From assembly GCA_014378065.1 (NCBI GenBank), contig JACMOK010000166.1, positions 1 to 40,117 of the forward strand: a DNA stretch of 40,117 bases, written 5' to 3'. Under the pieces are notes generated by a model. The model made no database searches, was not told the DNA's origin, and saw nothing but the letters and a program-made list of their open reading frames with translations. Source of the DNA: Flavobacterium sp. Its GTDB lineage: Bacteria; Bacteroidota; Bacteroidia; Flavobacteriales; Flavobacteriaceae. A program made the translations under genes and the position numbers. The first letter of the stretch is position 1. The number at the start of each line of letters is the position of its first letter. Below, one piece after another: positions 1 to 7,248 of the stretch.

Positions 1-256
1 AGCGTCATCAGCATATTGCAGCGCCACCCGATATTATTTTCGTCGATATTTACCTGCCGAACATCTCTGCCTTTGAGTTTATAGAATCATTCAATAAATT
101 GCCAACCTCTTAAAAAAAGATTGTCGCGGGTTGTTTGTTGTGTCGTCTTGCATTGATGAAAATGACATCAAGTGTGCCTTTGATAATATAAACATTGAAA
201 GTTTTCTTGAAAAACCCATGCGAAAAGAATTTTTAGAAAATACAGAAGCCGCCTGA
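1..256 (+). pseudogene. Response regulator receiver domain, 3' part, frameshifted
   Basis: The reading frame that starts at position 3 gives PDIIFVDIYLPNISAFEFIE, the strand around the phospho-acceptor Asp of a CheY-like receiver domain. It stops at TAA 111-113. One frame over, the protein resumes as LFVVSSCIDENDIKCAFDN and FLEKPMRKEF, the second half of the same domain, including the conserved Lys-Pro pair, and it ends at TGA 254-256. Restoring one base near the TCTTAAAAAAA run (108-118) joins the two halves. This is therefore a single-domain response regulator with a 1-nt deletion, or a homopolymer sequencing error. The N-terminus lies left of the window, and no output domain follows. The partner kinase is unknown. 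Confidence 0.75.
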
Positions 257-342
257 ATCCTAGCTTTGTCCAATAAAAAAAAACATGCACTACTTTTAAA
301 GAATTATTGCCCGAAAAGTTTTTTCACTTTCAATAAATAAAA

Positions 343-350
343 TATATTTG
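343..350 (+). promoter_or_regulatory. -7 box of the tRNA-Pro promoter (TATATTTG)
   Basis: TATATTTG matches the Bacteroidetes sigma-A -7 consensus TAnnTTTG exactly. It is followed by the GC-rich CAGCC and lies 12 nt before the mature tRNA. The -33 region holds only a T-rich stretch near 319-326 and no clean TTTG. Confidence 0.7.
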
Positions 351-361
351 CAGCCTTACTT

Positions 362-438
362 CGGGATGTAGCGCAGCCAGGTAGCGTACTAGCATGGGGT
401 GCTAGGGGTCGCTGGTTCGAATCCAGTCATCCCGACCA
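362..438 (+). tRNA. tRNA-Pro(GGG)
   Basis: The acceptor arm CGGGATG (362-368) pairs with CATCCCG (428-434), followed by discriminator A435 and an encoded CCA (436-438). The anticodon stem CTAGC (389-393) pairs with GCTAG (401-405) around the seven-base loop ATGGGGT, placing anticodon GGG at 396-398. The T arm carries GGTTCGAATCC. This is a proline tRNA reading CCC and CCU. It has its own promoter and terminator and so looks monocistronic. Confidence 0.95.
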
Positions 439-443
439 ATACC

Positions 444-476
444 AATCCTTTCTGTTTTTGCAGAGAGGATTTTTTG
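444..476 (+). terminator. Intrinsic terminator after tRNA-Pro
   Basis: The stem AATCCTTTCTG (444-454) pairs with CAGAGAGGATT (461-471), with one G-U pair and a six-base loop. It runs into T471-T475. It begins 5 nt after the tRNA CCA end. Confidence 0.85.
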
Positions 477-531
477 TTGGAATCGTTTCTCATTTCCTGA
501 ATTTCACAATTATAAACCAAAATTTTATAAA

Positions 532-560
532 GTTGCCTTTCGATCTTGTCGGTAACTTTA
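532..560 (+). promoter_or_regulatory. Probable promoter of the small membrane protein
   Basis: GTTG (532-535) and TAACTTTA (553-560) are 17 nt apart. This is close to the Bacteroidetes pattern TTTG, 17-23 nt, TAnnTTTG. The start codon at 597 leaves a leader of about 30 nt. Confidence 0.45.
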
Positions 561-596
561 CTTAAAATCCAATTTAAAATTTAATTCATTAAAATC

Positions 597-875
597 ATGA
601 CACTAATCGAAACAGATCACACGGAAGGCAAAATTGCCAAAGCCATTGAAAATCAAACTTCTAAACTCCCATCTGATTTATTTCTTTGGGCTGCACTAGC
701 ATCAATTGGAGCTTCTGCGATATTTAAAGCCAAGGGCGAAAAACACACCGCATTGTTTGTTGGTCAATGGGCCGCACCATTCCTTCTATTAGGAATCTAT
801 AACAAATTGGTAAAACTTGAGGGACACGATCGAAAAGACAAGAATCTTCAAGAAACGAAACCGCAATTCGTTTAG
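597..875 (+). CDS. Small membrane protein of unknown function
   Basis: This 92-residue protein has two hydrophobic stretches, about residues 28-43 (LFLWAALASIGASAIF) and 51-67 (TALFVGQWAAPFLLLGI). A short basic segment joins them and both termini are polar and charged, which suggests a hairpin in the inner membrane with both ends on the same side. I recognise no named domain. It stands alone between the tRNA terminator and its own strong terminator at 891-922, with a plausible promoter at 532-560, so it is probably an independently expressed gene. Small two-helix proteins of this kind are common hypothetical proteins in Bacteroidetes. The function cannot be inferred. Confidence 0.7.
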   Translation: MTLIETDHTEGKIAKAIENQTSKLPSDLFLWAALASIGASAIFKAKGEKHTALFVGQWAAPFLLLGIYNKLVKLEGHDRKDKNLQETKPQFV

Positions 876-890
876 CATTTCCTTAAATAA

Positions 891-922
891 AAAAAACCTG
901 CAAATTATTGCAGGTTTTTTTT
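891..922. terminator. Strong intrinsic terminator, potentially bidirectional
   Basis: The perfect 9-bp stem AACCTGCAA (895-903) pairs with TTGCAGGTT (908-916) around the loop ATTA. An A run lies on the left and a T run (915-922) on the right. It ends the small membrane protein gene. It also rules out the upstream in-frame start of the SDR gene at 908, which lies inside the hairpin. Confidence 0.9.
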
Positions 923-946
923 ATTATTTTTACCAAAACAAAACCT

Positions 947-1828
947 ATGAATTTTGCAGCAAAAATGCTCCGTGATGATGCCTTATTAGGTAAAGTGATT
1001 GTCGTTACCGGTGGTGGAAGTGGTTTGGGGAAGGCCATGACCAAGTATTTTTTAGAACTCGGCGCGCAGGTAGCCATTACCTCGAGGGATTATGAGAAAC
1101 TCAAAGAAACTGCCACAGCATTAGAAGCTGAAACTGGCGGCACTTGTCTTCCTGTTGCGTGCGATGTGCGCCATTATGAAGAAGTCGAAAATATGCTACA
1201 ACAAGTGCTTACTGCTTTCGGAACAGTAGATGTATTGCTTAACAATGCCGCTGGAAATTTCATTTCCCCGACCGAACGGTTGTCGGCCAATGCCTTCGAT
1301 ACTGTAATCGATATCGTACTGAAGGGGTCAAAAAACTGTACGCTTGCTTTCGGAAAGCACTGGATTGACACCAAAAAACCAAACGCTACCATTTTAAATA
1401 TTGTAACTACCTACGCGTTTACTGGCTCTGCCTATGTCGTGCCCAGTGCTACTGCAAAAGCTGGCGTTTTAGCCATGACGCGAAGTCTTGCCGTTGAATG
1501 GGCCAAATATGGCATCCGATCGAATGCTATCGCACCGGGACCTTTCCCTACGAAGGGCGCTTGGGATCGACTGTTACCTGGCGACTTGGCCGAAAAATTT
1601 GACTTGGCGAAAAAAGTTCCTTTAAAACGGGTCGGTGACCACCAAGAATTAGCCAACCTGGCCGCCTATTTGGTTTCTGATTTTTCAGCGTATATCAACG
1701 GAGAAGTTGTGGTAATTGATGGCGGGGAATGGCTTAAAGGAGCGGGACAATTCAATTTGCTTGAGTCGATTCCGGAAGCCTTATGGGACCAACTAGAAGC
1801 GATGATTAAGGCTAAAAAGAATCGCTGA
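947..1828 (+). CDS. SDR oxidoreductase, 2,4-dienoyl-CoA reductase type
   Basis: The product is 293 residues of the short-chain dehydrogenase/reductase fold. The Rossmann nucleotide motif TGGGSGLGKAM is at about residues 21-31 and NNAAGNFISPTERLS at about 99-113. The classical YxxxK pair is absent. The segment TTYAFTGSAYVVPSATAKAG instead has Tyr156 and Lys171 fifteen residues apart, the arrangement of mitochondrial-type 2,4-dienoyl-CoA reductase (human DECR1). PGPFPTKGAWDRL also resembles that family. Its likely role is NADPH-dependent reduction of 2,4-dienoyl-CoA during beta-oxidation of unsaturated fatty acids. I chose ATG 947 because the next in-frame start upstream lies inside the terminator hairpin. 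The gene is monocistronic. Confidence 0.85.
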   Translation: MNFAAKMLRDDALLGKVIVVTGGGSGLGKAMTKYFLELGAQVAITSRDYEKLKETATALEAETGGTCLPVACDVRHYEEVENMLQQVLTAFGTVDVLLNNAAGNFISPTERLSANAFDTVIDIVLKGSKNCTLAFGKHWIDTKKPNATILNIVTTYAFTGSAYVVPSATAKAGVLAMTRSLAVEWAKYGIRSNAIAPGPFPTKGAWDRLLPGDLAEKFDLAKKVPLKRVGDHQELANLAAYLVSDFSAYINGEVVVIDGGEWLKGAGQFNLLESIPEALWDQLEAMIKAKKNR

Positions 1829-1875
1829 ATAAAGATAACAAACGCAACAAATTCTTTCGTTTGCAACTCCATGGC

Positions 1876-1950
1876 CTAGCCCGGATAGTAACGGCATCCT
1901 TTTGCACAGCAAAAGATAAAGTGGATAGCGGGAATCAGCTCCTGAAAAAC
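1876..1950 (+). repeat. Structured intergenic repeat, copy 1
   Basis: This element begins CTAGCCCGGAT and contains CGGCATCCTTTTGC, GCAAAAGAT, GGATAGCGGGAA and CAGCT. An inner hairpin pairs ATC-C-TTTTGC (1896-1905) with GCAAAAGAT (1909-1917) over the loop ACA, with C1899 bulged. An outer CCCG (1880-1883) can pair with CGGG (1929-1932). A second copy at 26032-26108 keeps both stems and the bulged C but has a longer apical stem. I recognise it as a kind of intergenic element common in Flavobacterium genomes. Whether it acts as RNA or is a passive repeat is unknown. Confidence 0.75.
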
Positions 1951-2027
1951 CATTGTATTTTATGTGATAATGGTTTCTAGGATGATGACTAGATTTTCGA
2001 ACTTTCGCTTTTTGTTAACAAATAAGC

Positions 2028-2058
2028 CTTGAAAAACCCATAAATAATTGTATTTTTA
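2028..2058 (+). promoter_or_regulatory. Promoter of the parA operon
   Basis: CTTG (2028-2031) and TATTTTTA (2051-2058) are separated by exactly 19 nt, the preferred Bacteroidetes spacing. Each box differs from consensus at one position. CGGC follows the -7 box, as in several other promoters here. The leader to ATG 2082 is about 20 nt. Confidence 0.65.
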
Positions 2059-2081
2059 CGGCTCAAAATTTTAAAAAATAA

Positions 2082-2849
2082 ATGGGTAAAATCATTGCTA
2101 TTGCCAACCAGAAAGGCGGTGTCGGAAAAACCACCACCTCGGTAAACTTGGCGGCTTCGCTGGGTGTTTTAGAAAAAAAGGTTTTACTAATTGATGCAGA
2201 TCCGCAAGCCAATGCGAGTTCTGGTTTAGGGATTGACGTTGATAATGTTGTTATCGGAACCTATCAGGTTTTAGAACACAGCAACCTTCCCGAAGAGGCA
2301 ATCATCAAATGCTCGGCGCCCAATGTGGATGTGATTGCAGCCCATATCGATTTGGTGGCCATTGAAATTGAACTCGTCGATAAAGAAAATAGAGAATACA
2401 TGCTCAAACAGGCTTTGGCTAATATCAAAGACCGTTATGACTATATTTTAATTGACTGTGCCCCATCATTGGGACTGCTGACGTTAAATGCTTTAACGGC
2501 CGCCGACTCTGTAGTAATTCCGATTCAGTGCGAATACTATGCCCTTGAAGGTTTGGGAAAATTGCTCAATACGATCAAAAGCGTACAGAAAATTCACAAT
2601 CCCGATCTCGACATTGAAGGTTTATTATTGACGATGTTCGATTCGAGGTTGCGATTGTCTAATCAGGTGGTAGAAGAAGTACAAAAACATTTTCATGATA
2701 TGGTTTTTGAAACAATTATTCAGAGAAATGTGAAACTTAGTGAAGCGCCCAGTTTTGGTGAAAGTATTATCAATTACGACGCGACGAGCAAAGGCGCTAC
2801 CAATTATTTGCACTTGGCACAAGAAATTATAAAGAAAAACAGCAAATAG
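2082..2849 (+). CDS. parA: Chromosome-partitioning ATPase ParA (Soj family)
   Basis: This 255-residue ParA/MinD-type P-loop ATPase uses ATP-dependent dimerisation and DNA binding to segregate chromosome origins together with ParB. The deviant Walker A motif KGGVGKTT is at residues 11-18, with the signature Lys at 11. DADPQANASSGLG follows at about 39-51 and the Walker B region YILIDCAPSLGLLTLNAL at about 120-137. The length and the lack of an N-terminal helix-turn-helix fit a chromosomal ParA rather than a plasmid type Ia ParA. It is the first gene of a compact operon, with parB 4 nt downstream. Confidence 0.95.
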   Translation: MGKIIAIANQKGGVGKTTTSVNLAASLGVLEKKVLLIDADPQANASSGLGIDVDNVVIGTYQVLEHSNLPEEAIIKCSAPNVDVIAAHIDLVAIEIELVDKENREYMLKQALANIKDRYDYILIDCAPSLGLLTLNALTAADSVVIPIQCEYYALEGLGKLLNTIKSVQKIHNPDLDIEGLLLTMFDSRLRLSNQVVEEVQKHFHDMVFETIIQRNVKLSEAPSFGESIINYDATSKGATNYLHLAQEIIKKNSK

Positions 2850-2853
2850 CTTT

Positions 2854-3756
2854 ATGGCACAAGTAGTTAGAAAACAAGTTTTGGGAAGAGGATTGTCGGC
2901 TTTGCTAAAAGATCCTGAAAATAATATTCAATCGGTAGACGATAAAAACGCTGATAAGCTAGTTGGTCATATCATCGAACTAGAAATCGAAGTCATCGAG
3001 ATCAATCCGTTCCAGCCCAGAAGCAATTTTAATGCGGAATCGTTACAAGAATTGGCGAATTCAATTCGAGAACTAGGTGTAATTCAGCCGATTACCGTCC
3101 GTAAGTTAGACTTCAATAAATACCAATTGATTTCTGGTGAACGAAGGTTGCGCGCTTCCAAGATTATAGGATTGACGACCGTTCCAGCATTTATTAGAAT
3201 TGCCAACGACCAAGAATCTTTAGAAATGGCTTTGGTGGAAAACATCCAACGTCATGATTTAGATCCGATTGAAATTGCACTTTCTTACCAACGTTTGATT
3301 GACGAAATTCAGCTTACACAAGAACAAATGAGCGAACGGGTTGGAAAAAAACGCTCTACAATTGCCAATTATTTGCGACTTTTAAAGCTCGATCCTATCA
3401 TCCAAACCGGTATCCGCGATGGATTTATAAGTATGGGCCACGGTAGGGCTATTATCAATATTGAAGATCAGGACGTTCAAACTGATATTTACCAAAAAAT
3501 AGTGAGTGAAAATTTATCGGTTCGCGAGACCGAAGTTTTGGTTAAAAACTATCAGGAAAGCTTAAACCACAAAGTCTTAAAAACAACTCCAAAAGCAAAT
3601 TCTTTCGACATAGCCGAAGCAGAAAAAAAAGCAATCGCCTCTTATTTTGGTGCAAAAGTAGATGTAAAAGTAGCGGGAAATGGCAAGGGAAAAATCACCA
3701 TTCCCTTTCATTCCGAGGAAGATTTTAACCGAATTATAAAACTGATTAAAGGTTAG
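2854..3756 (+). CDS. parB: Chromosome-partitioning protein ParB
   Basis: This 300-residue ParB/Spo0J protein binds parS sites, spreads along DNA and stimulates ParA. The N-terminal segment GRGLSALL (residues 11-18) matches the basic peptide that contacts ParA. The ParB nuclease-like CTPase domain includes NPFQPR (51-56), GERRLRA (95-101) and ENIQRHDLDP (129-138). A helix-turn-helix follows at about 155-185 (MSERVGKKRSTIANYLRLL), and a C-terminal dimerisation region ends the protein. Its stop codon shares one base with the GTG start of the next gene (TAGTG). I saw no parS-like palindrome nearby. Confidence 0.95.
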   Translation: MAQVVRKQVLGRGLSALLKDPENNIQSVDDKNADKLVGHIIELEIEVIEINPFQPRSNFNAESLQELANSIRELGVIQPITVRKLDFNKYQLISGERRLRASKIIGLTTVPAFIRIANDQESLEMALVENIQRHDLDPIEIALSYQRLIDEIQLTQEQMSERVGKKRSTIANYLRLLKLDPIIQTGIRDGFISMGHGRAIINIEDQDVQTDIYQKIVSENLSVRETEVLVKNYQESLNHKVLKTTPKANSFDIAEAEKKAIASYFGAKVDVKVAGNGKGKITIPFHSEEDFNRIIKLIKG

Positions 3757-4313
3757 TGTTAAAATATACCCTCATAGCATTATTCTTCCTTTTTCAAAAC
3801 CCGATGCTTTTTGCTCAGGGCAATACCGATGCGGCTTTAATTTCAAAAGACACCATAAAAGACAAGGAAATTAATCCGCTAGCGCCTGCAAAGGCAGCAT
3901 TCTATTCTGCCATATTACCGGGATTGGGGCAGGCTTACAACAAAAAATATTGGAAAATTCCGTTAGTCTATGGAGCGATTGGAACCAGTTTGTATTTTTA
4001 TTCGACCAACAATGCCAAATACCATGAATTTCGGGATGAATACAAAAGCCGGTTGGCAGGGATCGTAAACGACAAATATTCCTATTTAGATTCGAACCGT
4101 TTGATTACAGCACAGCGATTTTACCAGCGAAATCGAGATCTTTCATTGTTGATCACCGCTGCATTCTATATTTTGAATATTGTAGATGCCAATGTAGATG
4201 CGCATTTGGGTCAATTCAATGTTAATGATAATTTATCACTGGTACCCAATTTATATCCCAATAATAGCGATTTTAAACCCAGCATTGGCATTGCTGTAAA
4301 TTATAAATTCTAA
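3756..4313 (+). CDS. DUF5683 domain protein, exported or membrane-anchored
   Basis: This 185-residue protein starts with an apparent signal peptide (residues 1-20, ending MLFAQ). Its core LPGLGQAYNKKYWKIPLVYG (about 55-74) and a second hydrophobic stretch near 133-148 (LSLLITAAFYILNIV) are typical of DUF5683, a Bacteroidetes family of unknown function. The GTG start overlaps the parB stop by one base and its TAA overlaps the dapB ATG by one base, so translation is probably coupled to both. As I recall, this position between parB and dapB is conserved in Flavobacteriaceae. That suggests an envelope role co-expressed with segregation and peptidoglycan precursor genes, but no activity is known. 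Confidence 0.85.
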   Translation: MLKYTLIALFFLFQNPMLFAQGNTDAALISKDTIKDKEINPLAPAKAAFYSAILPGLGQAYNKKYWKIPLVYGAIGTSLYFYSTNNAKYHEFRDEYKSRLAGIVNDKYSYLDSNRLITAQRFYQRNRDLSLLITAAFYILNIVDANVDAHLGQFNVNDNLSLVPNLYPNNSDFKPSIGIAVNYKF

Positions 4314-5023
4314 TGAAAATAGCACTGTTGGGATATGGGAAAATGGGCAAGGTGATTGAACAAATCGCCATGCAACGAGGACATGAAATCGTATTTCGAA
4401 AAACCAGCGCAGACACTTTTGACCGACTAACAGCAGCTGATGTGGCGATCGATTTTAGCGTTCCTGATTCGGCCGTGCGTAACATTGAACAATGTTTTGA
4501 GACTAACATTCCGATAGTGAGCGGAACAACCGGATGGCTTCAGGATTATGATAAAGTGACGCTGCGGTGTAACGAAAAAAAAGGCGCTTTTATTTACAGC
4601 TCGAATTTTAGTTTGGGCGTCAATATTTTCTTTGAATTGAATGATTATCTAGCAAGGATCATGTCCAGATTCAATCAGTACCAAGTGAAGATAGCGGAAA
4701 TTCACCATACTCAAAAACTCGATGCGCCCAGCGGAACAGCAATTACCTTGGCCAAAGGCATAATAGAAAATTCTGACTATTCTAGCTGGGCGTTGGAAAA
4801 AGCGAATGCAGATGAGATTTTAATTGAGTCTGAAAGGATTGACAATGTGCCGGGAACCCATATCGTTAGTTACCACTCGGCTGTGGATACCATCGACATC
4901 AAGCATACCGCACACAATCGCGAGGGGTTTGCACTGGGCGCCGTCATTGCTGCGGAATGGCTTGTAGGAAAAACGGGCGTATTTACGATAAAAGACGTCT
5001 TGCATTTAGACAGCATACAATAA
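4313..5023 (+). CDS. dapB: 4-hydroxy-tetrahydrodipicolinate reductase DapB
   Basis: DapB reduces 4-hydroxy-tetrahydrodipicolinate to tetrahydrodipicolinate with NAD(P)H, on the route to diaminopimelate and lysine. The nucleotide-binding loop GYGKMGKVI is at residues 7-15 and GTTGW at 71-75. The catalytic and substrate-binding block is EIHHTQKLDAPSGTA (129-143), with His131, His132, Lys135 and DAPSGTA. At 236 residues it is shorter than the E. coli enzyme (273), which is usual in Bacteroidetes. The ATG overlaps the preceding stop (TAATG). The product feeds peptidoglycan synthesis, which fits murB elsewhere in the window. Confidence 0.95.
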   Translation: MKIALLGYGKMGKVIEQIAMQRGHEIVFRKTSADTFDRLTAADVAIDFSVPDSAVRNIEQCFETNIPIVSGTTGWLQDYDKVTLRCNEKKGAFIYSSNFSLGVNIFFELNDYLARIMSRFNQYQVKIAEIHHTQKLDAPSGTAITLAKGIIENSDYSSWALEKANADEILIESERIDNVPGTHIVSYHSAVDTIDIKHTAHNREGFALGAVIAAEWLVGKTGVFTIKDVLHLDSIQ

Positions 5024-5046
5024 CCGAACAATAAAATAAACATATT

Positions 5047-6600
5047 ATGACACTCTTCCAATGGTTCGTTTTTTTCTTAATTGTACAAGTTTTACATTTC
5101 ATAGGGACCTGGAAATTGTATGAAGCTGCCAACAGAAAACGTTGGGAAGCCATGGTTCCGGTATACAATGCCATCGTTTTAATGAAAATTATCAACCGTC
5201 CGACTTGGTGGACTATTTTGTTGTTCGTTCCGATTGTCAATTTAATCATGTTTCCTGTGGTGTGGGTAGAAACGTTAAGGAGTTTTGGGAAAAATAAAAC
5301 GGCAGACACATTACTGGGTATTTCCACCTTCGGTTTGTATTTGGTCTATGTCAATTATACCCAGCCCTTGAATTACATTTCTGACCGAAGTCTGATTCCC
5401 ACCAATCGTGGCGCCGACACGATCAGCTCATTTCTATTTGCAATAGTGGTCGCTACTCTCGTGCATACTTACATCATGCAACCTTTTACAATACCCACTT
5501 CGTCGTTAGAAAAATCGTTATTGGTTGGAGATTTCCTGTTCGTCAGTAAGTTTCATTACGGCGCACGTACGCCGATGACTGCAGTAGCGTTGCCGATGGT
5601 TCATGACACTATTCCTGTTTTACACACCAAATCTTATTGTAACTGGCCACAGCTACCCTATTTTAGGTTTCCTGGAATTCAAAAAATAGAACGCAATGAT
5701 ATTGTTGTTTTCAACTGGCCGGTAGATACAGTTTATAAATTTTTTGATACCTCAAACCGGAAAGCAGACAAGCCTATTGACAAAAAATCGAATTATGTAA
5801 AAAGATGTGTCGGTATTGCTGGTGATAGTTTGTTTATAAAAGACGGTAACGTTTTTATCAATGGCAAACTATTGGTTTTACCTGAAAGGGCAAAGCCACA
5901 ATTTTCTTACACTGTGACTACTAATGGCCAGGGTTCGTTTGACCCTACCTATCTTATGAGCGATTTGCACATTACAGATGGCATCCGCCAAGACTCTCAA
6001 AATACATTTACTTTTGCTGCGCTCACCGAAGAGGCCGTGGGAAGATTGAAGAATAATCCAATCGTAACGAGTATCGTTCAGAATATTGGACATGCTCCTG
6101 AACTGGGCAGTCATGGCGTTTTTCCTCAAAATGTAACCAATTGGAATCGGGATAATTATGGCCCGATCTACATTCCGAAAGAAGGAAAAACAGTCGCTTT
6201 AAACGCGAAGTCTCTGCCGTTTTACAGACGCATAATCACAGAATATGAAGGCAATGATTTAAAAGCAACAGGAGATGAAATTCGTATCAACGGACAAGTT
6301 GTCAAATCTTACACCTTCAAACAAAATTACTACTGGATGATGGGAGACAATCGCCACAACTCTGAAGACAGTCGTTACTGGGGCTTTGTTCCTCAAAATC
6401 ATGTCGTTGGCAAACCGGTTTTAATTTGGATGAGTTTGGATTCGAACGGAAAGGGGTTGGGCAAGATTCGTTGGGAACGTTTGTTTACTACTGTTGGAGG
6501 TGAAGGCCAGCCCTACTCTTATTTTAAATTCTTCCTAATTGCCTTAGTTGCCTATTTTGGAATTACCTTTTTTTTAAACAAAAAGAAAGAAAATAGTTAA
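5047..6600 (+). CDS. lepB: Signal peptidase I with N-terminal membrane extension
   Basis: This inner-membrane serine protease removes signal peptides from exported proteins. The catalytic part begins after a transmembrane segment (about 127-142). Ser153 in IPTSSLEKSL and Lys252 in NYVKRCVGIAGD form the Ser/Lys dyad. MGDNRHNSEDSRYWGFVP near residue 435 is the conserved late box. At 517 residues it is much longer than typical bacterial enzymes. The first 110 residues form an extra multi-helix domain (WEAMVPVYNAIVLMKI and two more hydrophobic stretches) resembling DUF5684, and there is a large insertion between the two catalytic boxes. A last transmembrane helix lies near 495-512. It is 23 nt after dapB in the parA operon. 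Confidence 0.93.
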   Translation: MTLFQWFVFFLIVQVLHFIGTWKLYEAANRKRWEAMVPVYNAIVLMKIINRPTWWTILLFVPIVNLIMFPVVWVETLRSFGKNKTADTLLGISTFGLYLVYVNYTQPLNYISDRSLIPTNRGADTISSFLFAIVVATLVHTYIMQPFTIPTSSLEKSLLVGDFLFVSKFHYGARTPMTAVALPMVHDTIPVLHTKSYCNWPQLPYFRFPGIQKIERNDIVVFNWPVDTVYKFFDTSNRKADKPIDKKSNYVKRCVGIAGDSLFIKDGNVFINGKLLVLPERAKPQFSYTVTTNGQGSFDPTYLMSDLHITDGIRQDSQNTFTFAALTEEAVGRLKNNPIVTSIVQNIGHAPELGSHGVFPQNVTNWNRDNYGPIYIPKEGKTVALNAKSLPFYRRIITEYEGNDLKATGDEIRINGQVVKSYTFKQNYYWMMGDNRHNSEDSRYWGFVPQNHVVGKPVLIWMSLDSNGKGLGKIRWERLFTTVGGEGQPYSYFKFFLIALVAYFGITFFLNKKKENS

Positions 6601-6632
6601 TTTGTCAATTGTGTTTTTTAAGATCTAATTAA

Positions 6633-7244
6633 ATGAATTTGCTGCTTCATCCTACCTATTTTCCGTCGATCAGCCATTTTGTAGCGATGGCGAAAGCAAC
6701 GACGATATGCTTCGAGATGGAAGACAATTTCCAAAAGCAGACCAATAGAACCCGGATGTATATTTACAGTCCAAACGGAAAACAATTGCTCAATATTCCG
6801 GTCAAACATACCAAAGAAAAGCATCAGAAAACCAAAGATGTAAAACTCGAAAACGCTTTCAACTGGCAAAAACAGCATTTTAAATCGTTGGAAGCCAGCT
6901 ACCGCTCTTCGCCATTTTTTGAATATTTTGAAGATTTACTCAAGCCAATTTTCGAGAAGAAGCATACTTTTCTGATGGATCTAAACCTGGAAACTACCGA
7001 AATGGTGGCGAAACTTATGGGGTTAAACATAGAATATACCAAAACAACCGAATATTTTCATCGGGTTTCGGATGTCGATGATTGGAGAATTTTGGCCAAC
7101 GGCAAAAAAGACCCCGCTGTATTTGAACATTACAAACAGGTCTTTGAAGACAAACACGGCTTTATCAATAATTTAAGCAGTCTCGATTTGCTCTTTAACG
7201 AAGGGCGTTTTGCACTGGATTATCTAAAAAAACAGCAACTGTAG
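6633..7244 (+). CDS. WbqC-like family protein
   Basis: This 203-residue soluble protein has the N-terminal signature LLHPTYFPSISHFVAMAKA and the block LNIPVKHTKEKHQKTKDVKL, both characteristic of the WbqC-like family. YRSSPFFEYF and an aromatic-rich centre follow. WbqC proteins are associated with polysaccharide and O-antigen gene clusters in other bacteria, but the biochemical reaction is not established. There is no signal peptide or transmembrane helix. It lies 32 nt after lepB and is probably the last gene of the parA-lepB run. It converges with the minus-strand phosphatase-like gene, leaving only 4 nt between the two stop codons. Confidence 0.85.
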   Translation: MNLLLHPTYFPSISHFVAMAKATTICFEMEDNFQKQTNRTRMYIYSPNGKQLLNIPVKHTKEKHQKTKDVKLENAFNWQKQHFKSLEASYRSSPFFEYFEDLLKPIFEKKHTFLMDLNLETTEMVAKLMGLNIEYTKTTEYFHRVSDVDDWRILANGKKDPAVFEHYKQVFEDKHGFINNLSSLDLLFNEGRFALDYLKKQQL

Positions 7245-7248
7245 CAAT

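Noticed and set aside
908..946. Upstream in-frame start for the 2,4-dienoyl-CoA reductase gene
   Set aside because: It lies inside the terminator hairpin, and the added residues do not resemble the family.
947..1828. Loss of the SDR YxxxK motif as a sign of an inactive enzyme
   Set aside because: The 15-residue Tyr-Lys spacing matches active dienoyl-CoA reductases.
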